From: Acidimicrobiaceae bacterium
Lineage (GTDB): Bacteria > Actinomycetota > Acidimicrobiia > Acidimicrobiales > UBA8190
Length of the DNA stretch: 22,134 nt
NCBI GenBank assembly: GCA_003453695.1
Contig: DMNK01000047.1
Span: 1 to 22,134 of the forward strand
Direction of reading: 5' to 3'
Shown here: piece by piece, positions 1 to 6,871 of the stretch
How positions within the stretch are numbered: the stretch's first letter is position 1
How the letters are laid out: each line of letters begins with the position of its first letter
Translations under genes and position numbers: made by a program
The notes under the pieces: model-generated
What the model saw: the letters and a program-made list of their open reading frames with translations, nothing else
Told to the model about the DNA's origin: nothing
Databases searched by the model: none

Positions 1-20
1 TAGGCGTGATCGCCCAGCGC

Positions 21-851
21 TCAGCGCAGACGCGGCCGGCCGCGGCGGCGACGGGCCTGGACCAAGGCGTCGTCGGCTCGAGCAACCAGTTCGTCGAGCG
101 TGTCGTCCTCGCGCAGCTCGGCGAAACCGACGCTCACCGAGGCCCCGGGGGCTTCCTCACCGAGGATCACGGTGAATTCCCGCAGTCGCTGCTCGGCGGT
201 GGCGAGATCAGCACCGGGGAGGGAGAAGAGGAATTCGTCACCGGCCAGTCGGAGGATCACGTCATAGGACCGAAGGGTGGCCCGCATCGCCGAGGTCACC
301 TTGCGCAGCAGCTCGTCGCCTGCCCGGGGACCATCGGTGTCGTTGACCTGGCGCAGGCCGTCGACGTTCAGATAGCCGAGCACGAAGCGCACGCCGTCCT
401 GGCGGGAGCGCTCGATCTCCTTCGTCATGGCGGCGAAGCCGGTTTGGCGGTTGAGCACGCCGGTCAGCTCGTCACGGGTGAGCCCGTTCGGTTCAGCGCC
501 CTCGGTGGGGGGCGGGGGTTCGGGCGGGCGCAGGGGCGAGATGACCGGCCCGGCGGCGGCGACGTCCGAGCGTGGCGGCCGGTCGCCCGCGCGTTCTCTC
601 GGTGCCTCGGCCAACTCGGTCCGTTGCGGGGGATCGGCGGGCTCGCCCACCAAGATCACGGCCCTCACCAGCTCGGACCAGGCCTGCACGATGTCGCCGA
701 CCTGGCTCACCACCACCTCGAGCAGGGCGCGGCGCTCGGCAGGGGGCAGATGGCGCAGCTGGTCGTGCAGGCGCGCCGCGCCGTCGGAGAGGACGCCCGC
801 CACCTCGAGCAGCCGGTTTGCCGGGACGACCGGCGTGCTCTCGGAATCCAT
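21..851 (-). CDS. GGDEF-domain protein (probable diguanylate cyclase)
   Basis: Probable cytoplasmic enzyme making c-di-GMP from two GTP. From an upstream GTG at 878 it would be 285 aa. I prefer the ATG at 851 (276 aa), because AGGAGG lies 11 nt before it and the GTG has no ribosome binding site. The N-terminal ~90 residues are predicted helical, followed by a Pro-rich linker. The C-terminal ~155 residues form the GGDEF domain, with the entry motif DELTGVLNR, a Mg/GTP-binding stretch resembling DxDxFKxxND (here NVDGLRQVND) and the signature RLAGDEF. The first Gly of GGDEF is therefore Ala, a substitution compatible with activity in some family members. RSYD lies exactly five residues before AGDEF, where the inhibitory c-di-GMP I-site RxxD belongs. 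No membrane segment or sensor domain is recognised. The family is confident; activity is an inference. Confidence 0.88.
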   Translation of the reverse strand: MDSESTPVVPANRLLEVAGVLSDGAARLHDQLRHLPPAERRALLEVVVSQVGDIVQAWSELVRAVILVGEPADPPQRTELAEAPRERAGDRPPRSDVAAAGPVISPLRPPEPPPPTEGAEPNGLTRDELTGVLNRQTGFAAMTKEIERSRQDGVRFVLGYLNVDGLRQVNDTDGPRAGDELLRKVTSAMRATLRSYDVILRLAGDEFLFSLPGADLATAEQRLREFTVILGEEAPGASVSVGFAELREDDTLDELVARADDALVQARRRRGRPRLR

Positions 852-950
852 CTGCTGGCGCTCCTCCTGCGTCGTCACCAGTTTCCCACGTCCTCGGGGA
901 TTGTTGCGGAAGCGTTGTGCCCGAAGTCGTTGGCCGGCTGTCCTCGGGCG

Positions 951-1409
951 TCAGGTGCCTGGTCCCAGCCGGAAGACAGGGTGCCGACCGGAGATCCGAC
1001 GGAGCTCGCTCTCGGGGGACTGCGCTGAGACGCCGTCGAAGAACACACCGACTTCCGCTTTCCAGCGCTTCAAATAGGCCCGCAGGATGGGCAGCTTCTC
1101 GTCCTCGTCGAGCACCTCGGTGGCGGTGAAGGGCTCCACCTTCCTTCCCAGCAGCAACTCGCCCGATCCGGCGATGCGCAGGTTGAGGACCCACTGCGTC
1201 TCTCCTCTCGGGGCGACCAGGAACCGTTGTCCGTCGACGGTCAGGAGGTTGACGGGCGTGCTCCGCCATTCTCCGGTCTTCCGCCCGCGCACCCGGAGCA
1301 CCCGGGAGCCCCACACGCTCAAACCGGCTCGGGTGGCGACAGCCACCGTGGCGTTGAACACGTGCTTGGTGAACCAGCCCGGGCGCACGTAATGCGGCGT
1401 GCCTGCCAT
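951..1409 (-). CDS. F420-type nitroreductase-family (Ddn-like) oxidoreductase
   Basis: A 152-aa protein of the deazaflavin-dependent nitroreductase/quinone reductase family, small split-barrel proteins that use reduced F420 to reduce quinones, nitro compounds or enones. Recognisable motifs are RGRKTGEWRSTPV (residues 41-53), the cofactor-pocket strand typical of this family, and RGETQWVLNLR (68-78), which matches the usual G-x-x-W-x-x-N-L-R segment. The length is normal for the family. The reading frame stays open far upstream, but the ATG at 1409 matches the family's N-terminus, and the upstream part is antisense to the LCP gene. It is divergent from that gene, with about 70 bp between starts. 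The physiological substrate cannot be told, and some members bind other flavins instead of F420. Confidence 0.85.
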   Translation of the reverse strand: MAGTPHYVRPGWFTKHVFNATVAVATRAGLSVWGSRVLRVRGRKTGEWRSTPVNLLTVDGQRFLVAPRGETQWVLNLRIAGSGELLLGRKVEPFTATEVLDEDEKLPILRAYLKRWKAEVGVFFDGVSAQSPESELRRISGRHPVFRLGPGT

Positions 1410-1445
1410 GGCGGCCGACCGTACCCCAGGGCCTTTGGGTGACGT

Positions 1446-1472
1446 TTGGCCAGGCAGGCGCGCTGGTACCTT
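1446..1472 (+). promoter_or_regulatory. Candidate promoter for a leaderless LCP mRNA
   Basis: TTGGCC (1446-1451) and TACCTT (1467-1472) resemble -35 and -10 boxes, with a 15-nt spacer. Six bases separate the -10 from a GTG at 1479, so the transcript could begin at the start codon. No ribosome binding site precedes that GTG. Confidence 0.4.
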
Positions 1473-1478
1473 GGCTAC

Positions 1479-3083
1479 GTGTCCGGAGCACCCCCTCCTT
1501 CTTCCGGCGCGGGCAACCGCGGCGGTTCCCGTCCCTCTCGGACGGGCCGGGGCCACAACCGCACCGTCCTTGTCTCGAGGAGCGGTGCCGTGGCGGACGG
1601 GTACGGCAATGGGGGTGGCGGCCGGGCCGGGGCCGCCGACCTGCAGGATCAACCGGGGCCGGGAGAGGACGGGCAACCCCGCGGAGGCGTCGCCGCCCCG
1701 CCCAAGCCCCTGATTCCGGGCCTGCCCGGGGGCCCGGTGAGCCCCCGTGGCCCGACGGGACCGGGCGGGCCGAGCCGGCGGGAGGGCCCGGGGCCGATCG
1801 GACCAGGGGCCCCGGGCACGCCGGTGCCCCGGCGGCCGGGGGGTCCGGGGGGGCCAGGCCCGAGGCCGAGGCGCCGTCGCAGCAGGGGAGAGCGCATCCT
1901 GCGCTGGGCCCTGTTGGTGGTGGCCATCCTCCTCGTGCTCGTGGCCGCCGGCTACGGGTACGTCCGCTACCGCTGGGGACAGGTGAAGTCCCAGGCCTGC
2001 GCCACCTGCACGGCCGTCGGCTCCGGACAACCCTTCAACGTCCTGCTGGTGGGCTCCGACAGCCGGGCGGGGAACACCGGGCAGGCGGCGCAGAACTTCG
2101 GAAGCGCCAGCCAGGTGGGCGGGCAGCGCAGCGACACCATCAAGATCCTCCACGTCGACCCCTCGAGTGGCTCGGCGAGCCTGCTGTCCATTCCCCGCGA
2201 CACCTACGTGCAGATGCCGAGCCAACTCTCGGGCCAGGGCCTGGGCGGCGACCAGAAGATCAACACCGCCTTCAACGACGGGGCCGACGCGCTCATCCAG
2301 ACCATCCAGGACAGCTTGGGCATCCCCATCGCCCACTTCGTCGAGGTCGACTTCCAAGGCCTCACCAACGCCGTCAACACCCTCGGCGGCATCTACCTGA
2401 ACTTCCCGTACCCGGTGCGCGACAACGACAACGGCAACAACAACTCGGGGCTCGTCATCACGCACACGGGGTGCCAGAAGCTCAACGGCTCCCAGACCCT
2501 GGCGCTGGCCCGCTCGCGCTTCTACCAATACGACGAATACGGGTACTGGCACTACGACCCGACCTCGGACCTCGGCCGCATCGAGCGACAGAACATCGTC
2601 ATCCAGGCCATCGCCTCTCGGGCCCACTCGACGTACAACCCGCTCACCTTGAACGCCTTCCTCGGAGGCGTGGTCCACGACGTGACCGTCGACAAGGGCA
2701 TGTCGTTCGGCACCATGTTCTCCCTGGCGACCACGTACCACGCCTTCTCCCCGTCCAGCCTCAAGTCGTACACGTTGCCGACCGTGACGCAGTCCTCGGC
2801 GCGGTCCGGCTCCGTCCAGGTGGTGTCGCAGCCCCAGGCCCAACAGGTGCTCACCCAGTTCCTCGGGTCTGCCCCCGGCACCGCCACCACGCCCCCGGTC
2901 AACGCCTATGGCAACGCCGTCCAGCAGCCGTCGAGCTCCTCGGGTTCCTCGGGTGCGGGCGCTGCCTCGGGAACGTCCGGCTCGAGCTCGTCGTCGGGGT
3001 CGGGCACGTCGGGGTCGACCACGTCGGGCGCGGCCCCCAGCTCGACGGCGCCGCCCTACGACCCCACCGTCTGCAGCGGCTGA
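1479..3083 (+). CDS. LytR-CpsA-Psr (LCP) family cell-wall glycopolymer ligase
   Basis: LCP proteins transfer polyprenyl-linked glycopolymers to peptidoglycan on the outer face of the membrane. From GTG 1479 the protein has 534 aa: a Gly/Pro-rich cytoplasmic part (1-127) with collagen-like G-x-P repetition, a basic cluster (~128-138), one membrane helix (~140-160), the LCP domain (~186-382) and a Ser/Gly/Thr-rich extracellular tail ending in a Cys. Hallmarks are VGSDSR (~191-196), RSD (217-219), SIPRD (237-241, with the pyrophosphate-binding Arg) and the DLGRIERQ segment (~364-371). The start rests on a -10 box six bases upstream; an in-frame TTG at 1446 would add 11 residues but would overlap the proposed -35 box. 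The convergent SDR gene ends 15 bp downstream. Confidence 0.9.
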   Translation: MSGAPPPSSGAGNRGGSRPSRTGRGHNRTVLVSRSGAVADGYGNGGGGRAGAADLQDQPGPGEDGQPRGGVAAPPKPLIPGLPGGPVSPRGPTGPGGPSRREGPGPIGPGAPGTPVPRRPGGPGGPGPRPRRRRSRGERILRWALLVVAILLVLVAAGYGYVRYRWGQVKSQACATCTAVGSGQPFNVLLVGSDSRAGNTGQAAQNFGSASQVGGQRSDTIKILHVDPSSGSASLLSIPRDTYVQMPSQLSGQGLGGDQKINTAFNDGADALIQTIQDSLGIPIAHFVEVDFQGLTNAVNTLGGIYLNFPYPVRDNDNGNNNSGLVITHTGCQKLNGSQTLALARSRFYQYDEYGYWHYDPTSDLGRIERQNIVIQAIASRAHSTYNPLTLNAFLGGVVHDVTVDKGMSFGTMFSLATTYHAFSPSSLKSYTLPTVTQSSARSGSVQVVSQPQAQQVLTQFLGSAPGTATTPPVNAYGNAVQQPSSSSGSSGAGAASGTSGSSSSSGSGTSGSTTSGAAPSSTAPPYDPTVCSG

Positions 3084-3098
3084 CCAGCTGCTCCGGGG

Positions 3099-3857
3099 CT
3101 ACCGGAACATCGAGAGCCCGCCGTCGACGAGGAGGACCTCACCCGTCATGTATCGGGCGCCGGCCACGGCCACCACCACGTGGGCGACGTCTTCGGGACT
3201 GCCCACGCGCTGCAGTGCGGAGCGCTGCTCGACGACAGCCCGCACCACGTCCCAGTCGGCCGTCCACGGGGTGTCGATGAGCCCGGGTGCCACGGCGTTG
3301 ACCCGTACCAGGGGGCCGAGCACGTTGGCCAGCAGGCGCGTCATGTGGCTCACCGCTGCCTTGGACACCGCGTAGGGGATCGAGCTCCCCGTGGTGGCCT
3401 GTCCCGCCACCGAGGAGATGTTCACCACCGCGGCGTTCCCGGTCTCTTCACCGGCGGCCCGCAGATGCGGCACCGCCGTCACCGTCACCTGCCAGGTACC
3501 CACGACGTTCACGTCGTAGATGCGACGCCACACCTCGGGGGTCGCTGCTTCCAGGTCGTGGTGGGGGATGACGGCGGTGGTGCCGGCGTTGTTGACGAGC
3601 AGGTCGAGCCGGCCATGGCGTTCGATCACCGTGGCCACGAGGCGGGCCGCCTGCGTGGGGTCGGCCACGTCGGCTTGCACATAGTCCCCTTGCCCGTGCG
3701 GCAGGGAGTCCGCCACGGCACGGCCCGCCTCCACCGATCGCGACGAGTTCACCACGACCGTGGCGCCGTGCTCGGCCAGGGCGCGGGCCGTGGCGGCGCC
3801 GATGCCGCTCGACGACCCGGTGACGAGCGCCACTCTCCCTTGGAAGTCGACGGCCAC
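3099..3857 (-). CDS. SDR-family NAD(P)-dependent oxidoreductase
   Basis: A 252-aa classical short-chain dehydrogenase/reductase. Motifs are complete: the TGxxxGIG nucleotide-binding turn (residues 13-20), NNAG (89-92), the catalytic Ser149 in NISSVAG, and Tyr162/Lys166 in YAVSK. The C-terminus ends in the usual DGG (approximately 246-248). Ser39-Arg40 after the second strand hints at NADP(H), but this is an inference. The start is GTG with no ribosome binding site; a TAGCCT box lies 9 bp upstream, so a leaderless or nearly leaderless message is likely. It diverges from the FAH-family gene with 55 bp between them, which suggests shared control and perhaps a common pathway for an oxo- or hydroxy-acid. 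The substrate is unknown. Confidence 0.93.
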   Translation of the reverse strand: MAVDFQGRVALVTGSSSGIGAATARALAEHGATVVVNSSRSVEAGRAVADSLPHGQGDYVQADVADPTQAARLVATVIERHGRLDLLVNNAGTTAVIPHHDLEAATPEVWRRIYDVNVVGTWQVTVTAVPHLRAAGEETGNAAVVNISSVAGQATTGSSIPYAVSKAAVSHMTRLLANVLGPLVRVNAVAPGLIDTPWTADWDVVRAVVEQRSALQRVGSPEDVAHVVVAVAGARYMTGEVLLVDGGLSMFR

Positions 3858-3866
3858 AGAGCGCGG

Positions 3867-3904
3867 AGGCTAGTGCTCGTTTGCGCCGTCGTGATGAGTA
3901 GCGT
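3867..3904. promoter_or_regulatory. Divergent -10 boxes between SDR and FAH genes
   Basis: On the minus strand TAGCCT (3872-3867) lies 9 bp before the SDR GTG. On the plus strand TAGCGT (3899-3904) lies 8 bp before the FAH-family GTG. Both fit TAnnnT. Neither has a convincing -35 hexamer, and neither gene has a Shine-Dalgarno sequence. Confidence 0.35.
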
Positions 3905-3912
3905 GGCTCGGC

Positions 3913-4854
3913 GTGCGGCTGGTCACGTTCACCGAGTTGGAGACGGCCGAACCCGACGCATCTGAGCCGTGGCGCTCAGCGGAGCTGTGGCGTACCGGCC
4001 TCGTGCACGACGACGAAGTCGTGGACCTCACCGATCCGGCCGTTGCACTCCCGGCCGACATGACCGAGCTCCTGGTGGGCGGGCCCGGCGCCCTCGAGCG
4101 TGCCGCCGGCGCGGTCCGGACCAAGGCCCGCCGCCTGGCGCTGGGCGAGCTGCGCCTGCTCGCCCCGGTGCCCCGCCCTCCCAAGGTCCTGGCCCTGGGG
4201 ATGAACTACGCGGCACACGTGGCCGAGCTCGGCCGGGAGCCGCCCGAGGATCAGGTCTGGTTCAACAAGCAGCGGACCTGCGTGATCGGGCCGGGCAGTC
4301 CCATCGAGATCCCCGCCGTCTCGAACATGGTCGACTACGAGGGTGAGCTCGCCTTCGTGATCGGGCGCACCGCTCGGCAGGTGCCGGCCGCCGAGGCGCA
4401 CTCGTTCATCGCGGGATTCACGGTGATGAACGACGTGAGCGTTCGCGACTGGCAGTGGCGCTCACCGACGTGGACGACGGGGAAGTCGTTCGACACCCAC
4501 GGCCCACTCGGTCCGAGTCTCGTCACCGGTGACGAGATCGAAGATCCCGGAGCGCTGCGCGTGCGCACCTGGGTCAACGACGAGCTGCGCCAGGACGGCA
4601 ACACCGAGGACATGATCTTCGACTGCGCCGCCATGGTGGAGTTGCTCTCCACCGCCTGCACCCTGGAGCCCGGCGACGTCGTCACGACCGGCACGCCGCC
4701 GGGGGTGGGGGCCAGCTTCGACCCGCCGAGGTGGCTCGTGCCGGGGGACGTCGTGCGCATCGAGATCGAGCAGGTCGGGGTGCTCGAGAACCCCGTCGTG
4801 GGACCCCGATCCGGTGCGTCCGGCCCTCCCGCCCCCCGGCCGGCACGAGGCTGA
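3913..4854 (+). CDS. Fumarylacetoacetate hydrolase (FAH) family protein
   Basis: A 313-aa member of the FAH superfamily, metal-dependent enzymes that cleave or isomerise acylpyruvates and 2-oxo acids (fumarylpyruvate hydrolase, hydroxyhepta-dienedioate isomerase, oxaloacetate decarboxylase and sugar-acid hydratase relatives). The N-terminal ~85 residues form the cap-like domain. The catalytic domain begins around PPKVLALGMNYAAH (89-102). Metal ligands are visible as E143 and E145 in YEGEL, followed by D174 in NDVSVRDWQ. K191 in GKSFDTHGPLGP and the TTGTPPGVG turn near residue 260 are also conserved. The C-terminal 17 residues are a Pro/Arg/Gly-rich extension. The start is GTG 3913, 8 bp after a TAGCGT box. 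The exact reaction cannot be assigned from sequence. Confidence 0.92.
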   Translation: MRLVTFTELETAEPDASEPWRSAELWRTGLVHDDEVVDLTDPAVALPADMTELLVGGPGALERAAGAVRTKARRLALGELRLLAPVPRPPKVLALGMNYAAHVAELGREPPEDQVWFNKQRTCVIGPGSPIEIPAVSNMVDYEGELAFVIGRTARQVPAAEAHSFIAGFTVMNDVSVRDWQWRSPTWTTGKSFDTHGPLGPSLVTGDEIEDPGALRVRTWVNDELRQDGNTEDMIFDCAAMVELLSTACTLEPGDVVTTGTPPGVGASFDPPRWLVPGDVVRIEIEQVGVLENPVVGPRSGASGPPAPRPARG

Positions 4855-4859
4855 CGCCC

Positions 4860-5303
4860 GTGACGGCCCCGTTGGCCGACGATGACGCCCCAGCAGCCCT
4901 GCACGTCACGCGCGCCCTGCGCATCCCCTTCGACGAGCTCGAGTGGCGGTTCACCACGAGCGGCGGGCCCGGGGGTCAGCACGCCAACCGCTCGAGCACC
5001 CGGGCTGAGGTTCGCTTCGACGTGGCCGGATCCCCGTCTCTCGGGCCTCGCCAGCGAGCCCGCCTGCTCGAGCGGCTCGGGCCCGTCGTCCGGGTGTCGG
5101 CGGGGGAGGAGCGCTCGCAGGCTCGGAACCGGGCCCTTGCCCTCGACCGCCTGGCGGCCCGGTTGGCCGAGGCGTTGCGCGTCGAGCGCTCCCGTGTGGC
5201 GACTCGCCCCACGGCGGCTGCAGCGGCGCGGCGGGTGGACGAGAAACGCCGCCGCGGCGCCCGCAAGCGGGAGCGCTCGTCGCAACCGGACGAGGACCGC
5301 TGA
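4860..5303 (+). CDS. arfB: Peptidyl-tRNA hydrolase ArfB (ribosome rescue)
   Basis: A 147-aa release-factor-like hydrolase that enters stalled, non-stop ribosomes and frees the nascent chain. The catalytic GGQ (residues 38-40) sits in SGGPGGQHANRSST, the pattern of the ArfB/YaeJ class. It is followed by a compact domain and a strongly basic tail (~122-140: RRVDEKRRRGARKRER), which in this family lies in the empty mRNA channel. There is no codon-recognition domain, so it is not RF1 or RF2. The start is taken as GTG 4860, six bases after the FAH stop codon begins to be read out, giving the usual family length; the frame is open further upstream inside the FAH gene. The 5-bp gap to the FAH gene suggests co-transcription without a functional link. 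Confidence 0.9.
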   Translation: MTAPLADDDAPAALHVTRALRIPFDELEWRFTTSGGPGGQHANRSSTRAEVRFDVAGSPSLGPRQRARLLERLGPVVRVSAGEERSQARNRALALDRLAARLAEALRVERSRVATRPTAAAAARRVDEKRRRGARKRERSSQPDEDR

Positions 5304-5600
5304 CGCCGGAGGAAGCCCGTCCAGAGCCATCGGCGCGCTCAAGAACCGCAGCCTTTTGGGACTTTGGACCCTGGGCGGGAGGCGCCCGGAACCCGAAGCT
5401 GTGCGAGGTACGTCGCCGCAACACGTGGCCGTGCTCAAGAGTGCGTCCGGAGTGCCGCCCACCTGGGACGCGCTCGCTGGCCGTCCCCGGCGGGAAGGCA
5501 GGTGAAAGCCTGCTTGCGGAGCCCGCCGGGGGCGGCCGCTTCTCTGTTCAGCCTGTGGAGGCCCAGCCCCGTGCGCGCCGACCGCCGGCTCCGGCCCCGC
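5304..5600. other. Convergent intergenic gap with dyad and riboswitch-like stretch
   Basis: No credible gene lies in these 297 bp between the convergent arfB and DUF4193 genes. Two things stand out: GGGACTTTGGACCC (5358-5371), which resembles a DosR/DevR box, and 5441-5568, where GGGAA, a hairpin containing GGTGAAAGCC, GCGGAGCCCGCC and AGCCTGTGGAGG occur in the order of cobalamin-riboswitch core elements. Both are discussed as findings. No intrinsic terminator with a U-tract is visible. Confidence 0.4.
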
Positions 5601-6200
5601 TCAGCTGGCGCAGTCCCGGCACAGCGTGGACAGTGGATCGGCGAGCTGCACCCTCTTCCTGACGAGGAAGCATCCCCGGCACACGAACTCGTCCGGCCGG
5701 CACGGTGCCGGGATCTCCTCGATCACGCCCGGGCCCCCGGCGCCGACCACGCGCATCGTGATCCACACCCCTCGGCCCGCCGAGGAGTCGGGGTCGTCCT
5801 GGTCGTCGCCGTCCCATCCGTCTCGGACGCCGTCCTCCACGGCGAGACGGGCGTCGAGGAGCCTGTCCAGGCTCTCCTCGAGGTCCTCGAGGTCGTCCAC
5901 CTCCAGGGAGTCCAAGTCGTCCCCGTCGTCGTCGTCGCCGCCGCCCGGGCGGCCGCTCGGTTCGCGTCCCCGCACCGTGGCGCCGTCGCCGTCGTCGTCG
6001 CCCAGGTGCACGAGATGTTCGAGCGTGGTGGTGAGCAGGTCGTCGTCGACGTCCTGCTCGAGGACGTCCTCGTTGTCGATCTCTTCCTCGAGGACAGCGT
6101 CCTCGTCGAGCTCTGACAGGGCGAGCTCCTCGGGCGGTTCGAGGTCGGGCTCACCCTCGAAGAACTGCTGCTCCTGCCGTTCCTGCTCGATGACTCGCAT
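5601..6200 (-). CDS. DUF4193 family protein with expanded acidic region
   Basis: An actinobacterial protein of unknown function. The C-terminal ~35 residues carry the family signature: EFVCRGCFLVRKRVQLAD followed by LCRDCAS, i.e. CxxC (174/177) and CxxC (194/197), a likely zinc ribbon. The preceding ~165 residues are extremely rich in Asp and Glu, with runs such as DDDDGDDLDSLEVDDLEDLEE. Known DUF4193 proteins are, to my knowledge, near 100 aa, so the 199 aa here reflect a large acidic insertion. The start is ATG 6200, with AGGGGG five bases upstream; a GTG at 6206 is an alternative. It diverges from the Rrf2 gene. A role in protein or nucleic-acid binding is possible, but no function should be claimed. 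Confidence 0.9.
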   Translation of the reverse strand: MRVIEQERQEQQFFEGEPDLEPPEELALSELDEDAVLEEEIDNEDVLEQDVDDDLLTTTLEHLVHLGDDDGDGATVRGREPSGRPGGGDDDDGDDLDSLEVDDLEDLEESLDRLLDARLAVEDGVRDGWDGDDQDDPDSSAGRGVWITMRVVGAGGPGVIEEIPAPCRPDEFVCRGCFLVRKRVQLADPLSTLCRDCAS

Positions 6201-6370
6201 GAGCACCCCCTGGTCGCGTCGGGTGCCGCCCCCACGACGGCCCTGGAGCGGGCCTCGTGCCGGGCGGGCACCGACGGGTCCGTCACCAGCATCCGACGAA
6301 GACTGGCCGATGGCAAGGGGTGAGGAGACACCAAGAGCACAGAAGACGGGGGCCGTGGGCGGGCACCGGG

Positions 6371-6376
6371 CAGAAT
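6371..6376 (+). promoter_or_regulatory. Candidate -10 box for Rrf2 gene
   Basis: CAGAAT lies exactly six bases before the GTG at 6383. It is one mismatch from a TAnnnT box, and no ribosome binding site is present, so a leaderless transcript is possible. No clear -35 hexamer is seen. Confidence 0.25.
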
Positions 6377-6382
6377 CGTCAG

Positions 6383-6838
6383 GTGCACATCCCGGCCAAG
6401 GTGGACTACGGCATGCGGGCCCTGCTCACCCTGGCCGCCCTGGGGGAGCCGGCCACCAGCGAGGATCTGGCCAGGGCCCAAGGTCTCCCCACCAAGTTCC
6501 TGGGCTCGATCATGACCGACCTGCGCCGGGCCGGGCTCGTCTCGAGCCAGCGGGGATCCGAAGGGGGCTTCCGCCTCGGGCGCCCCGGCTCCGAGATCTC
6601 CGTGGCGGACGTCATGCGGGCCCTGGACGGTCCCCTGGCCGAGGTCCGGGGCCTGCGACCGGAGCTGGCCAGCTACGAGGGGGCTGCCGAGCACCTCCAA
6701 GACGTGTGGGTAGCGGTGCGCGCCTCGCTGCGGGCTGTGCTCGAGCAGGTGAGCCTGGACGACGTCGTGCGGGGGCGGCTCCCCAAACAGGTCTCTCGCC
6801 TGACGCAGGACCCCGACGCCTGGCAGGCGCGGCACTAG
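6383..6838 (+). CDS. Rrf2 family transcriptional regulator
   Basis: A 151-aa winged-helix DNA-binding protein of the Rrf2 family. The helix-turn-helix covers ~residues 23-55 (SEDLARAQGLPTKFLGSIMT, then LRRAGLVSSQRGSEGGF); the conserved wing GSEGGFRLGRP (58-68) is typical. The C-terminal half forms the dimerisation helix. The family members that sense iron-sulfur status, nitric oxide or cysteine carry three Cys around residues 90-105; this protein has no Cys at all, so it is unlikely to bind an Fe-S cluster. The start GTG 6383 gives the standard family length and matches its N-terminus (KVDYGMRAL). It is divergent from the DUF4193 gene with 182 bp between starts, so those genes are candidate targets. 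Confidence 0.92.
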   Translation: MHIPAKVDYGMRALLTLAALGEPATSEDLARAQGLPTKFLGSIMTDLRRAGLVSSQRGSEGGFRLGRPGSEISVADVMRALDGPLAEVRGLRPELASYEGAAEHLQDVWVAVRASLRAVLEQVSLDDVVRGRLPKQVSRLTQDPDAWQARH

Positions 6839-6871
6839 CGCGTCCGGGCGCTTCGACGCCTCGTGACGGCC

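Noticed and set aside
1649..1927. A minus-strand frame with excellent collagen-like G-x-P repeats.
   Set aside because: It is the reverse complement of the Gly/Pro-rich LCP tail; GGN/CCN codons read as Gly and Pro on both strands. The LCP frame continues into a clear domain, this one does not.
1410..2843. Long minus-strand extension of the F420-type oxidoreductase frame.
   Set aside because: It is antisense to the LCP domain, and the family N-terminus begins at the ATG at 1409.
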